DNA of 64,000 nucleotides from assembly GCF_000349845.1 (NCBI RefSeq), contig NC_020829.1, positions 3,541,001 through 3,605,000 on the forward strand, in the 5' to 3' direction. Below the pieces are notes generated by a model that worked only from the letters and a program-made list of their open reading frames with translations, did no database searches and was not told where the DNA came from. The DNA is from Pseudomonas sp. ATCC 13867. GTDB taxonomy: Bacteria; Pseudomonadota; Gammaproteobacteria; Pseudomonadales; Pseudomonadaceae. Made by a program: the position numbers and the translations under genes. Of the stretch, positions 47,932 to 57,895 are shown piece by piece (the stretch's first letter is position 1; the number at the start of each line of letters is the position of its first letter).

Positions 47932-48729
47932 ATGAGCCAATTGCCGAACTGCGAAACCCTGCTGCTGGAACGTGACGGCGGCGTGCTGCACGTCACCCTG
48001 AACCGTCCGGACAGCCGCAACGCCATGAGCCTGGCGATGGTCGGCGAACTGCGTGCGGTGCTCGCCGCCGTGCGCGACGACCGTGCCGTGCGCGCCATTG
48101 TCCTGCGCGGCGCCGGCGGGCACTTCTGCGCCGGCGGTGACATCAAGGACATGGCCAGCGCCCGCGCCGCCGGCCCCGACGCCCACGCCGCGCTGAACCG
48201 CGCGTTCGGCGGCCTGCTGGAGGAAGCCCAGGCACAGCCCCAGGTGCTGGTCACCGTGCTGGAAGGCGCGGTGCTCGGCGGCGGCTTCGGCCTGGCCTGC
48301 GTCTCCGACATCGCCATCGCGGCGGTGGACGCGCAGTTCGGCCTGCCGGAAACCAGCCTCGGCATCCTGCCGGCGCAGATCGCGCCCTTCGTGGTGAAAC
48401 GCATCGGCCTGACCCAGGCCCGCCGCCTGGCCCTCACCGCCGCCCGCTTCGATGGCCGCGAGGCGCTGCGCCTGGGCCTGGTGCACCTGTGCGCCGACAC
48501 TGCCGACAGCCTCGGCCGGCAACTGGCGGAAAGCCTGGAACAGGTCCGCCGCTGCGCCCCCGGCGCCAACGCCGCCACCAAGGCGCTGCTGCTGGCCACC
48601 GAAAGCGAAGCCCTCGGCCCGTTGCTGGACGCCGCCGCGCACCAGTTCGCCGCTGCGGTGACCGGCGCGGAAGGCGCCGAAGGCACCCTCGCCTTCGTGC
48701 AGAAACGCAAACCGAACTGGGCGCAGTAG
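47932..48729 (+). CDS. atuE: Isohexenylglutaconyl-CoA hydratase AtuE
   Basis: A 265-residue crotonase-family hydratase acting after geranyl-CoA carboxylase. The oxyanion-hole segment is GAGGHFCAGGDIKDM. Glu140 (FGLPETSLGI) is the conserved acid/base. The first catalytic Glu of classical enoyl-CoA hydratases is Gly120 here (LGGGFGLACVSDI), so a one-glutamate mechanism is expected, as in related methylglutaconyl-CoA hydratases. GAGGA precedes the ATG at 47932. It follows the altered REP and is 16 bp before atuF. Confidence 0.91.
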   Translation: MSQLPNCETLLLERDGGVLHVTLNRPDSRNAMSLAMVGELRAVLAAVRDDRAVRAIVLRGAGGHFCAGGDIKDMASARAAGPDAHAALNRAFGGLLEEAQAQPQVLVTVLEGAVLGGGFGLACVSDIAIAAVDAQFGLPETSLGILPAQIAPFVVKRIGLTQARRLALTAARFDGREALRLGLVHLCADTADSLGRQLAESLEQVRRCAPGANAATKALLLATESEALGPLLDAAAHQFAAAVTGAEGAEGTLAFVQKRKPNWAQ

Positions 48730-48745
48730 CCCCGAGGAAACCGTC

Positions 48746-50734
<1,989 letters not shown>

Positions 50735-50758
50735 AACGCGTTCGATTTTTCGCTTTCC

Positions 50759-50827
50759 GTAGGAGCGAGCTCGCTCGCGAACAGCCCCCGCTGCGGGGCT
50801 CGGGTTCGCGAGCAAGCTCGCTCCTAC
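50759..50827. repeat. REP pair 6 (atuF-atuG)
   Basis: GTAGGAGCGAGCTCGCTCGC with inverted partner GCGAGCAAGCTCGCTCCTAC. The loop contains an extra GCCCCCGCTGCGGGGCT hairpin. The left copy has CTC in place of CTT. Confidence 0.94.
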
Positions 50828-50886
50828 AAGAGCCCCCAACCAGCGATTCCGTCAGAACAAGACCACAAGAACACGGAGCCCCAACC

Positions 50887-51708
50887 ATGTCCCTTTCCGG
50901 CAAAACCCTCTTCATTACCGGCGCCAGCCGTGGCATCGGCCGCGAGATCGCCCTGCGCGCGGCGCGCGACGGCGCCAACATCGTCATCGCCGCCAAGAGC
51001 GCCGAGCCCCACCCGAAGCTTGAAGGCACCATCTTCAGCGTCGCCGCGGAAGTCGAGGCGGCCGGCGGCAAGGCCCTGGCGCTGCAACTGGACGTGCGCG
51101 ACGAAAATGCCGTGCGCGAGGCCATGAGCCGCGCCGCCGAACATTTCGGCGGCATCGATGCGCTGGTGAACAACGCCGGCGCCATCAAGCTGGTGGGCGT
51201 GGAGCGCCTGGAGCCCAAGCGCTTCGACCTGATGTACCAGATCAACACCCGCGCCGTGATGGTCTGCGGCCAGGCGGCGCTGCCCTACCTGAAGCAGAGC
51301 CAGGGCCACATCCTCAGCCTGTCGCCGCCGATCAACCTGGCCGGCAAGTGGTTCGCCCAGCACGGCCCCTATACCGTCACCAAGTACGGCATGAGCATGC
51401 TCACCCTGGGCATGCACGAGGAGTTCAAGAAGTACGGCATCAGCGTCAACGCCCTGTGGCCGAAGACCATGATCGCCACCGCCGCCATCGAGTTCGAACT
51501 GGGCAGCCGCGACGCCTTCAAGCGGGCACGTACGCCAGCCATCATGGCCGACGCGGCCTACGCCATCCTCGCAAGCCAAGGCCGCAGCATCAGCGGGCGC
51601 CTGCTGATCGACGAGGAGATCCTGCGCGAGCAGGGCCAGACCGACTTCGAGCAGTACCGCTACGACCCGAACGGCGGCTCGCTGGTGCCGGACCTGTTCC
51701 TCGACTGA
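50887..51708 (+). CDS. atuG: Short-chain dehydrogenase AtuG
   Basis: A 273-residue SDR of the HSDL2-like group. The coenzyme motif is TGASRGIG, with LVNNAGA, and an intact YxxxK site in HGPYTVTKYGMSML. Unlike AtuB it should therefore be a conventional oxidoreductase. Its exact step in acyclic terpene breakdown is not proven; dehydrogenation of a hydroxy- or alcohol intermediate is likely. GGAG precedes the ATG at 50887. Confidence 0.9.
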   Translation: MSLSGKTLFITGASRGIGREIALRAARDGANIVIAAKSAEPHPKLEGTIFSVAAEVEAAGGKALALQLDVRDENAVREAMSRAAEHFGGIDALVNNAGAIKLVGVERLEPKRFDLMYQINTRAVMVCGQAALPYLKQSQGHILSLSPPINLAGKWFAQHGPYTVTKYGMSMLTLGMHEEFKKYGISVNALWPKTMIATAAIEFELGSRDAFKRARTPAIMADAAYAILASQGRSISGRLLIDEEILREQGQTDFEQYRYDPNGGSLVPDLFLD

Positions 51709-51746
51709 CGCCCCGCCGCTCGGCGCTCAAAGTACAACCTCGCCGC

Positions 51747-51818
51747 CCGCAGGATGGGTGGAGCCTGCGATACCCATCGATCGAGGCCTGGGTATCGCTC
51801 CGCGCCCTCATCCTGCGG
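51747..51818. repeat. Inverted repeat element, CCGCAGGATG family (atuG-atuH)
   Basis: CCGCAGGATG pairs with CATCCTGCGG at the outer ends, and GATACCC pairs with GGGTATC inside, giving a long interrupted hairpin of about 72 bp. This is a third repeat family in the atu region. The rest of the 258-bp gap (51709-51966) shows no gene. Confidence 0.8.
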
Positions 51819-51966
51819 ACCGGGCGTCGGCGTTCGCCTCCGTCCACGACGCCATTTGCCGAACTGCCCGATACGCCGCGCGTCAGGGTCATAGCCCCGG
51901 TGCGCGAAGACCTCCTAGAGTGGTGGGACGCCAGTTCCCGCAGAACAATGACAAAGCGCGAGAGCC

Positions 51967-53793
51967 ATGACCCACGCCGACCTGATCACTCCGACCCGTT
52001 TCCTCGCCCACCTGCCGGCCACCCTCGGCCGCGTGCCGCGCATGCTGCGCGGGCTGTACTACACCGGCATCCGCAATCGCGAGAAGAACCTTTCCCTGGG
52101 CTGGGCCCTGGAGCGCGCCGCGCGCCTGTATCCGGACAGCCCGGCGCTGATCGACGAACGCCGACGCCTGTCCTACGCGCTCTTCAACGGCTGGGCCAAC
52201 CGCCTGGCGCGAGCCTTCCTGGCCGAAGGCGTGGGCCACGGCAGCGTGGTGGCGGTGATGCTGGAGAACCGCGCCGAACTGATGGTGGTGCTGGCCGCGC
52301 TGGCCAAGCTCGGCGCCATCGGCGCGCTGGTCAACACCACCCAGCGCGGCCAGGTGCTCAGCCACAGCCTCAACCTGGTCAAGCCCAGCCACTTCGTGGT
52401 CGGCGAGGAATTGCGCGAAGCCTTCGAAGACGTCCGCCCGGTGCTCGAAAACAGCGGCGGACGCTGCTACTGGGTGGCCGATGGCGACACCCTGAGCGAA
52501 CCCAGCCAGCCTCCGCTGGGCTGGCACAACCTGATGCGCATGGCCCAGGAGCAGAACTCGACCAACCTGGCGGAAACCGCCCAGGTACGCCTGAAGGACG
52601 CCTGCTTCTACATCTACACCTCCGGCACCACCGGCCTGCCGAAAGCCTCGATCATGAGCCACGGCAAGTGGATCAAGGCCTACGGCGGCTTCGGCCATTC
52701 GGGCCTGGGGCTGAGCAGCAATGACGTGCTCTACCTGACCCTGCCCTGCTACCACAACAATGCCGTCACCGTGTGCTGGAGCGCGGCGCTGGCCGGCGGT
52801 GCGGCCATCGCCCTGCGCCGCCGGTTCTCCGCCAGCGCCTTCTGGAAGGACGTGCAGACCTACCAGGCGACCTGCTTCGGCTACATCGGCGAGCTCTGCC
52901 GCTACCTGCTCAACCAGCCCGAATGCGCCGAGGAACGCGGCAACAGCCTGACCTGCATGATCGGCAATGGCCTGCGCCCGTCGATCTGGAACGAGTTCAA
53001 GGCGCGCTTCGGCATCGAGCGGATCACCGAGTTCTACGCCTCCAGCGAGGGCAACATCGGCTTCACCAACGTGTTCAACTTCGACAATACCGTGGGCTTC
53101 TCCCCCGCCACCTACGCCATCGTCCGCTACGACCTGGAGAACGACCAACCGGTGCGCGGCGCCAAGGGCTTCATGGAGAAGGTCGACAAGGGCGAGGCCG
53201 GCCTGTTGATCAGCGAGATCAGCGACAAGTGGCCGTTCGACGGCTACACCGATCCGTCCAAGAGCGAGGCGGCGATCTTCCGTGACGTGTTCAAGAAGGG
53301 CGACGCCTGGTTCAACACCGGCGACCTGATGCGCGACATCGGCTTCAAGCACACCCAGTTCGTCGACCGCCTGGGCGACACCTTCCGCTGGAAGGGCGAG
53401 AACGTCTCGACCACCGAGGTGGAAAACGCCCTGGGCGCCTTCCCGGTCGTGGAAGACGCAGTGGTCTACGGCGTGGAGATTCCCGGTACGAATGGCCGCT
53501 GCGGGATGGCCGCGCTGCGCCTGCGCGACGGCGCCAGCCTGGATGGCGCACAACTGGCCGAACACCTGGACCGCGAGCTGCCGGCCTACGCCGTGCCGCT
53601 GTTCCTGCGCCTGCTCGCCCAGGTGGAGACTACCGGGACCTTCAAGTACAAGAAGACCGACCTCAAGCGCAGCGCCTACGACCCGGAGCAGGTGAGCGAA
53701 GCCCTGTTCGTCCGGCTGCCTGGCGAGAGCGGCTACCGGGCGCTGGACGGCGGCCTGTTCGAGGCGATCCGGCGCGGCGAACACCGTTTCTGA
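51967..53793 (+). CDS. atuH: Long-chain/terpenoid acyl-CoA synthetase AtuH
   Basis: A 608-residue adenylate-forming enzyme of the FATP/FadD6-like type. The P-loop is FYIYTSGTTGLPKASIMSH, with EFYASSEGNIGF and the hinge/motif region FVDRLGDTFRWKGENVSTTEVE. The N-terminus has a hydrophobic leader typical of very-long-chain synthetases. It probably activates citronellic or geranic acid, or side products, to CoA thioesters. It lies beyond a 258-bp gap with a repeat, so it may have its own promoter. Confidence 0.92.
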   Translation: MTHADLITPTRFLAHLPATLGRVPRMLRGLYYTGIRNREKNLSLGWALERAARLYPDSPALIDERRRLSYALFNGWANRLARAFLAEGVGHGSVVAVMLENRAELMVVLAALAKLGAIGALVNTTQRGQVLSHSLNLVKPSHFVVGEELREAFEDVRPVLENSGGRCYWVADGDTLSEPSQPPLGWHNLMRMAQEQNSTNLAETAQVRLKDACFYIYTSGTTGLPKASIMSHGKWIKAYGGFGHSGLGLSSNDVLYLTLPCYHNNAVTVCWSAALAGGAAIALRRRFSASAFWKDVQTYQATCFGYIGELCRYLLNQPECAEERGNSLTCMIGNGLRPSIWNEFKARFGIERITEFYASSEGNIGFTNVFNFDNTVGFSPATYAIVRYDLENDQPVRGAKGFMEKVDKGEAGLLISEISDKWPFDGYTDPSKSEAAIFRDVFKKGDAWFNTGDLMRDIGFKHTQFVDRLGDTFRWKGENVSTTEVENALGAFPVVEDAVVYGVEIPGTNGRCGMAALRLRDGASLDGAQLAEHLDRELPAYAVPLFLRLLAQVETTGTFKYKKTDLKRSAYDPEQVSEALFVRLPGESGYRALDGGLFEAIRRGEHRF

Positions 53794-53924
53794 GCGTAGG
53801 GCGTACATCCGTTCGCGGTTGTACGCCGTTGCGCCATGACCTGTCACGGATGCCAAGGCTGAGTCCGGAGCGCCCGGAGACCAAGGTCAAACGGCGTATA
53901 ACGTCGACGTTATACGTCCTACGC
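53794..53924. repeat. Long GTAGGGCGTA inverted element with a 22-bp palindrome
   Basis: GCGTAGGGCGTA and TACGTCCTACGC form the outer arms, starting directly after the atuH stop codon. Near the right end, 53895-53916 is a perfect 22-bp palindrome (half site CGTATAACGTC). It resembles the atuC-atuD element in its ends but is longer. Confidence 0.8.
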
Positions 53925-53948
53925 TCCTGGCGTGCGGAATAGCTTTTC

Positions 53949-54032
53949 GTAGGAGCGGATTTATCCGCGATCAGCTTCGCCGCCCGCACTGAGTACTGGC
54001 GGAGTGCGGTTCGCGAGCAAGCTCGCTCCTAC
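53949..54032. repeat. REP pair 7, hybrid of two REP types
   Basis: The left half is GTAGGAGCGGATTTATCCGCGA, written here as GTAGGAGCGG plus ATTTATCCGCGA, a different REP subtype. The right half is the usual GCGAGCAAGCTCGCTCCTAC. The two halves share only the GTAGGAGCG end. Confidence 0.88.
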
Positions 54033-54039
54033 AAAAAGA

Positions 54040-54618
54040 TCAGTTACGGAACTGGAACTGCAACTCCGCGCCACGGATATCCGAGTGCCAGCTGTCGTCG
54101 TCGGTCTCGCGCTCGTTGCGTTCACGCTGGATCAGCCGGGCACCCACTTCGAACGGGCTCTGGCCAGTCTTCTCGGCGAACATCGGCGGCAGGATCGGCT
54201 TCTCTTCTAGTTCCGGCACCGGTTTGTCGGGTTGCAACTGATGCACCAGATCCCTGGGCAGGTGCAGGTCCAACTGTACCGGCGGTAGCGGCCGCCTGAC
54301 GGCGGGGTCGACCGCCGGCTTCTTCGCAGTTCTCGCCTTGGAGTCTGCCTTGGTTTCGTGCTTGGCAAACGCTTTCGCTTCGTGCCGGGTCGCCGCTTCG
54401 ACGGCCGGCGCCTTGCTAGATGCGACCGCCTCGGCCGCCGCTGGCGCGGCTTCCGATTCGCGTGGTCGTTCGGCCGTCGGTTTCGCTGCGGACGCGGTGG
54501 CTGGCGTCCCTGCGGACTGCCCGTGCGGCGGGCTCGGCGCCTTGTCCTGGTGCTCATCGCCACAGGCGGCGAGCAGAAGCGTCAGGCAGGCGGCAAGAAG
54601 GATTCGGCTGGGCGTCAT
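54040..54618 (-). CDS. Ala/Pro/Lys-rich lipoprotein
   Basis: A 192-residue lipoprotein with lipobox LLAAC (Cys19). The mature part is a low-complexity Ala/Glu/Lys/Pro stretch (20-110), then a more ordered segment: LPPVQLDLHLPRDLVHQL and the ending FEVGARLIQRERNERE...AELQFQFRN. Function is unknown. It follows the anti-sigma gene by 130 bp on the same strand. From memory P. aeruginosa PA2894 is the counterpart. Confidence 0.65.
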   Translation of the reverse strand: MTPSRILLAACLTLLLAACGDEHQDKAPSPPHGQSAGTPATASAAKPTAERPRESEAAPAAAEAVASSKAPAVEAATRHEAKAFAKHETKADSKARTAKKPAVDPAVRRPLPPVQLDLHLPRDLVHQLQPDKPVPELEEKPILPPMFAEKTGQSPFEVGARLIQRERNERETDDDSWHSDIRGAELQFQFRN

Positions 54619-54720
54619 GATCGGGCCGGCAGGAAAAAACGCGCCATGCTGGCGCGAGTCGAGCGCTATGGCAAGAGGCCAGTTATCACAAGCCTTTACC
54701 GTTACCAGAGAGTCTGTCAG

Positions 54721-54740
54721 AGGCCGCCCTGCGGCGGCCT
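54721..54740 (-). other. GC hairpin after the anti-sigma gene
   Basis: AGGCCGCC, a 4-nt loop, GGCGGCCT, 8 nt after the anti-sigma stop codon. There is no T-run, so it is a weak terminator or RNA-stability hairpin between the sigma operon and the lipoprotein gene. Confidence 0.45.
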
Positions 54741-54748
54741 GTCATCGG

Positions 54749-55375
54749 TCAAGGCTTGGCCGGCAGAGTCCGCAACGCGGCGTCGATGTCCAGCTTCGGG
54801 AACTGTCGCTGCAGGGACTGGCGCAGCTCGCGAGCATCACTCTCCCGTCCCTGTTCCTGCAGCACGCGCAGGCGCAGCAGGCTGGCCCGGGGCTCTTCCG
54901 GCGCCACGGCATCGGCCATCAGGGCGGCAGGCGTAGCCTCTTCCGCCAACGTGCCGGAGGCCTTCGCCGCAGGCGGTGCCGCGTACTGCGAGTTGGCGAT
55001 ACCGCGAGCGACGGACTCGGCCTTGCGCTTGGCTTCCGCCGGCGCGGCGGGCGCCGGTGCCGCCGGCGGCGCCGCACTCAGCAGGGCCGGAGCGACGGGG
55101 GTATCGAATCGTTCGGGCGCCTCCTCGAAGGTACGCAAGGTCAGGCTCAAGCCGATCCCCAGGGTCGCCAGACCCGCCACGGCGACGCCCCAGCGCTGGC
55201 GGCTGCCGGTTCCCAGCAGCCAGTGACGCAGGCGCTCGGCGAAGCTGGGCCTGCGCTCCCGCACGCCAGCGCGAGCGGCGGCCAGGATGCGCGCGTCCAA
55301 CTGCGCCGACGGCTGCTCGTCGCTGTGCCGGCGGTAGTGCTCGAGCAGTTCCTGCTCGTGCGGATCGCGGTTCAT
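54749..55375 (-). CDS. sbrR: Anti-sigma factor (SbrR-like)
   Basis: 208 residues. A short cytoplasmic N-terminus (1-61, with the anti-sigma-like DPHEQELLEHYRRHSDEQPS) is followed by a single membrane helix (about 62-80) and an Ala/Pro-rich periplasmic region ending in a helical LRLRVLQEQGRESDARELRQSL. Its ATG overlaps the sigma-factor stop codon (ATGA), the usual coupling of anti-sigma to sigma. The symbol follows the P. aeruginosa SbrIR pair by position and should be treated as tentative. Confidence 0.75.
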   Translation of the reverse strand: MNRDPHEQELLEHYRRHSDEQPSAQLDARILAAARAGVRERRPSFAERLRHWLLGTGSRQRWGVAVAGLATLGIGLSLTLRTFEEAPERFDTPVAPALLSAAPPAAPAPAAPAEAKRKAESVARGIANSQYAAPPAAKASGTLAEEATPAALMADAVAPEEPRASLLRLRVLQEQGRESDARELRQSLQRQFPKLDIDAALRTLPAKP

Positions 55376-55962
55376 GGGCTCACCTCCTCGGTCGCCGCCG
55401 GGTCGGACAGCAACCGGCGCAGTTTCTGCAACGCGTAGCGCAGCCGGCTCTTCACCGTCTCGGCCGGGGCGCGCGTCAGCTCGGCAATCTCGTTCAGCTC
55501 CAGGTCGCCGTGGGCACGCAACAGGAAGACTTCGCGCTGCTCCTCCGGCAGCGCTTCCAGGGCACCCTGCAGGCGCTGCCGGTCGCGGCTCAGCAGCAGT
55601 TCGCGCTCTGGGTCTTCGCCCTCGCCGGGCAGCGCATCGCCGTGCAGCTGCTCGTCGAAGCTCTCCTGGCGCCCCTGGTGCCGGCCCTGCTTGCGCCAGT
55701 GGTCGATCAGCCGGTTGCGGCCGATCTGGTACAGCCAGGTCTTGAAGCTGGCCGCGCCCGGTTGGCTGTCGCTGCGGACCAGGCTCAGCCAGGTTTCCTG
55801 GAAGACTTCCTCGGCCTGTGCGCTATCGCCGCACAAACCGCAGAGGAAGCGGTACAGGCCGAGGCGATGGCGAGCGTAGAGCTCGGCGAAGGCCTCGGCG
55901 TCACCGTGTCGGTAGCGCCGCAGCAGCGCGGCGTCACTGTCGTCCCTGAGGGGTATGTTCAC
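55372..55962 (-). CDS. sbrI: ECF RNA polymerase sigma factor (SbrI-like)
   Basis: A 196-residue ECF sigma factor. Region 2 is FAELYARHRLGLYRFLCGL through AEEVFQETWLSLVRS and FKTWLYQIGRNRLIDHWRK. Region 4 is ALEALPEEQREVFLLRAHG and LNEIAELTRAPAETVKSRLRYALQKLR. The start is GTG at 55962, 1 bp after the vWA gene's stop codon, so translation is probably coupled. It overlaps the anti-sigma gene by 4 bp. The symbol is given by similarity of place and sequence type to SbrI. Confidence 0.9.
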   Translation of the reverse strand: MNIPLRDDSDAALLRRYRHGDAEAFAELYARHRLGLYRFLCGLCGDSAQAEEVFQETWLSLVRSDSQPGAASFKTWLYQIGRNRLIDHWRKQGRHQGRQESFDEQLHGDALPGEGEDPERELLLSRDRQRLQGALEALPEEQREVFLLRAHGDLELNEIAELTRAPAETVKSRLRYALQKLRRLLSDPAATEEVSP

Positions 55963-55963
55963 A

Positions 55964-57700
55964 TCACTCGATCCGTGCCTGTTCGGGTACCGGGGTCTGC
56001 AGGCTCTGCGCCAGCTCGGCGAGCTGGACGAACTCGGCGCGCAGGCCGAAACGATCCTCGCCCCGCGCGGCGCGAGCCAGTTGCACAGTATCGCCGATGT
56101 CGAAGGCGCCGGTGTAGCGGCCCCCCTCCAGCTGCTGGGCGAAGGCTGCCACCGCTGCGGCGAAGCGCAGGTCGTCGCTGGCCTGGGCAATGTTCGCGCG
56201 TTGCCCGGCGGCGCGGATCGGCCGCTCGATCAACTGGCTGGCGCCACCCTGCGGGCCCTTGTAGCGCACCCGCAGCAGGGCCAGCTCGTCACCCTTGGCA
56301 GCGCCCTTCGACGTGTCGTTCTGGTAGCGCAGCGGTTCCAGCCAGCCCTTGCCGCCCGCCGGGACTATCTCGTAGAGCGCGGTGACCGTGTGCCCGGCAC
56401 CGATCTCGCCGGCGTCCACCTTGTCGTTGCTGAAATCTTCACGCTTGAGCGCGCGATTCTCGTAGCCGAGCAGACGGTATTCGCTGACCTGGGCGGGGTT
56501 GAATTCCAGCTGGATCTTCACGTCCTTGGCCACTACCGCGAGGGTCGAGCTGAGTTGTTCCACCAGCACCTTGCGCGCCTCGCGTAGGTTGTCGATGTAG
56601 GCGTAGTTGCCGTCGCCGGCATCGGCCAGTTGCTCCATGAGCTGCTCGTTGTAGTTGTCCACGCCGTAGCCGAGGGTGGTCAGAGAAACGCCACTGCGGC
56701 GCTTCTCGGCGGCCATCTGCTTGAGCGTTTCGAAGTCGCTGACACCGACGTTGAAGTCGCCGTCGGTGGCCAGCAGGATGCGGTTGATGCCCTTGTCCAG
56801 GTAGCCCTTCTGCGCCATCCGGTAGGCCAGTTCGATGCCCGAGGCGCCGGCCGTGGAGCCGCCGGCCTGAAGCTGTTCGATGGCGTTGCGGATAGTCGCC
56901 TTGTCACGTCCGGACGTCGGCTCCAGCACCACCCGCGACTCGCCGGCGTAGACCACCAGGGACACCCTGTCCTGGTCGCGCAACTGATCCACCAGCAGCC
57001 GCAGGGTGCTCTTCACCAGCGGCAGGCCCTCGCGGCGATCCATGGAGCCGGAGACGTCCACCAGGAACACCAGGTTGGCCGGCGGCAGCGCGGCGACGCG
57101 GCGCTCCGAGGCCTTGATGCCGACGCGCAGCAGGCGGGTGTTCGGGTTCCACGGCGTGGGCGCCAGCTCCGTGGTGATGCCGAACGGCGCTGCGCCTTCG
57201 CTCGGCAGTGCGTAGTCGTAGGGGAAGTAGTTGACCATCTCCTCCAGCCGCACCGCGTCCTTGGGCGGCAGCCGGCCTTCGTTGAGGATGCGGCGGACGT
57301 TGGCGTAGCTGCCGGTATCCACGTCGATGCTGAAAGTGGAGACCGGGTCCCGGGCCACGGCGTGCACCGGGTTGTCCGGCAGGTTCTGGTACTGCTCGCG
57401 GGGCACGTCCACATAGGCGGGCTGCTGCATGTCCGTCATGGGCGCGGGCATGATGCTCGCGACCGGAGCCTGGGCGACGTAGCCGGCGGCACGCTGCACC
57501 TTTGCGCTCTCCTCCAGACGGGGCGCGGGCGGAGGGCTGGCCGTCCTGGCCAACGGTTCGACCCGGATGGCATCGGTGTTTGCAGCGGCTTTCTGCTTCG
57601 GCTCGCCCTCGCGGGAAACACCGCAGCCGGCGACGGCGATCAGCAGACCGATGGCAAAACCCTGGGCGGCAGGGCGAAGGAAGTGAACGGGAAGCGACAT
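55964..57700 (-). CDS. vWA-domain lipoprotein (YfbK-like)
   Basis: A 578-residue lipoprotein with lipobox VAGC (Cys26) and a low-complexity linker. The YfbK-type N-terminal segment (about 100-190: FSIDVDTGSYANVRRILNEG, EEMVNYFPYDY) precedes a von Willebrand A domain with the MIDAS motif DVSGSM (Asp215, Ser217, Ser219) and ILLATDGDFNVGVS. A C-terminal DUF3520-like domain follows. It is the first gene of the operon with the ECF sigma and anti-sigma genes. It may sense or bind envelope ligands for that system; this is inferred from the operon. Confidence 0.9.
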   Translation of the reverse strand: MSLPVHFLRPAAQGFAIGLLIAVAGCGVSREGEPKQKAAANTDAIRVEPLARTASPPPAPRLEESAKVQRAAGYVAQAPVASIMPAPMTDMQQPAYVDVPREQYQNLPDNPVHAVARDPVSTFSIDVDTGSYANVRRILNEGRLPPKDAVRLEEMVNYFPYDYALPSEGAAPFGITTELAPTPWNPNTRLLRVGIKASERRVAALPPANLVFLVDVSGSMDRREGLPLVKSTLRLLVDQLRDQDRVSLVVYAGESRVVLEPTSGRDKATIRNAIEQLQAGGSTAGASGIELAYRMAQKGYLDKGINRILLATDGDFNVGVSDFETLKQMAAEKRRSGVSLTTLGYGVDNYNEQLMEQLADAGDGNYAYIDNLREARKVLVEQLSSTLAVVAKDVKIQLEFNPAQVSEYRLLGYENRALKREDFSNDKVDAGEIGAGHTVTALYEIVPAGGKGWLEPLRYQNDTSKGAAKGDELALLRVRYKGPQGGASQLIERPIRAAGQRANIAQASDDLRFAAAVAAFAQQLEGGRYTGAFDIGDTVQLARAARGEDRFGLRAEFVQLAELAQSLQTPVPEQARIE

Positions 57701-57785
57701 GGCAGCGGCCTCGTGGAGGGATTCAACTCCTCAGACGAGGCAGCGCGGAGAAACGGGTTAACGGGGTCTGGAGCTGGAGCTTTTC

Positions 57786-57863
57786 GTAGGAGCGAGCTTG
57801 CTCGCGAACAACCCAACATCGATATGGCCGGGCGGCTCTGTTCGCGAGCAAGCTCGCTCCTAC
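57786..57863. repeat. REP pair 8 (between vWA and MocR genes)
   Basis: GTAGGAGCGAGCTTGCTCGC to GCGAGCAAGCTCGCTCCTAC with about 30 bp between. It occupies most of the 195-bp gap between the MocR gene 3' end and the vWA gene start, leaving little promoter space. Confidence 0.95.
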
Positions 57864-57895
57864 AGGTACGCTGCAGCATGGGTGCGAACTGCCGA

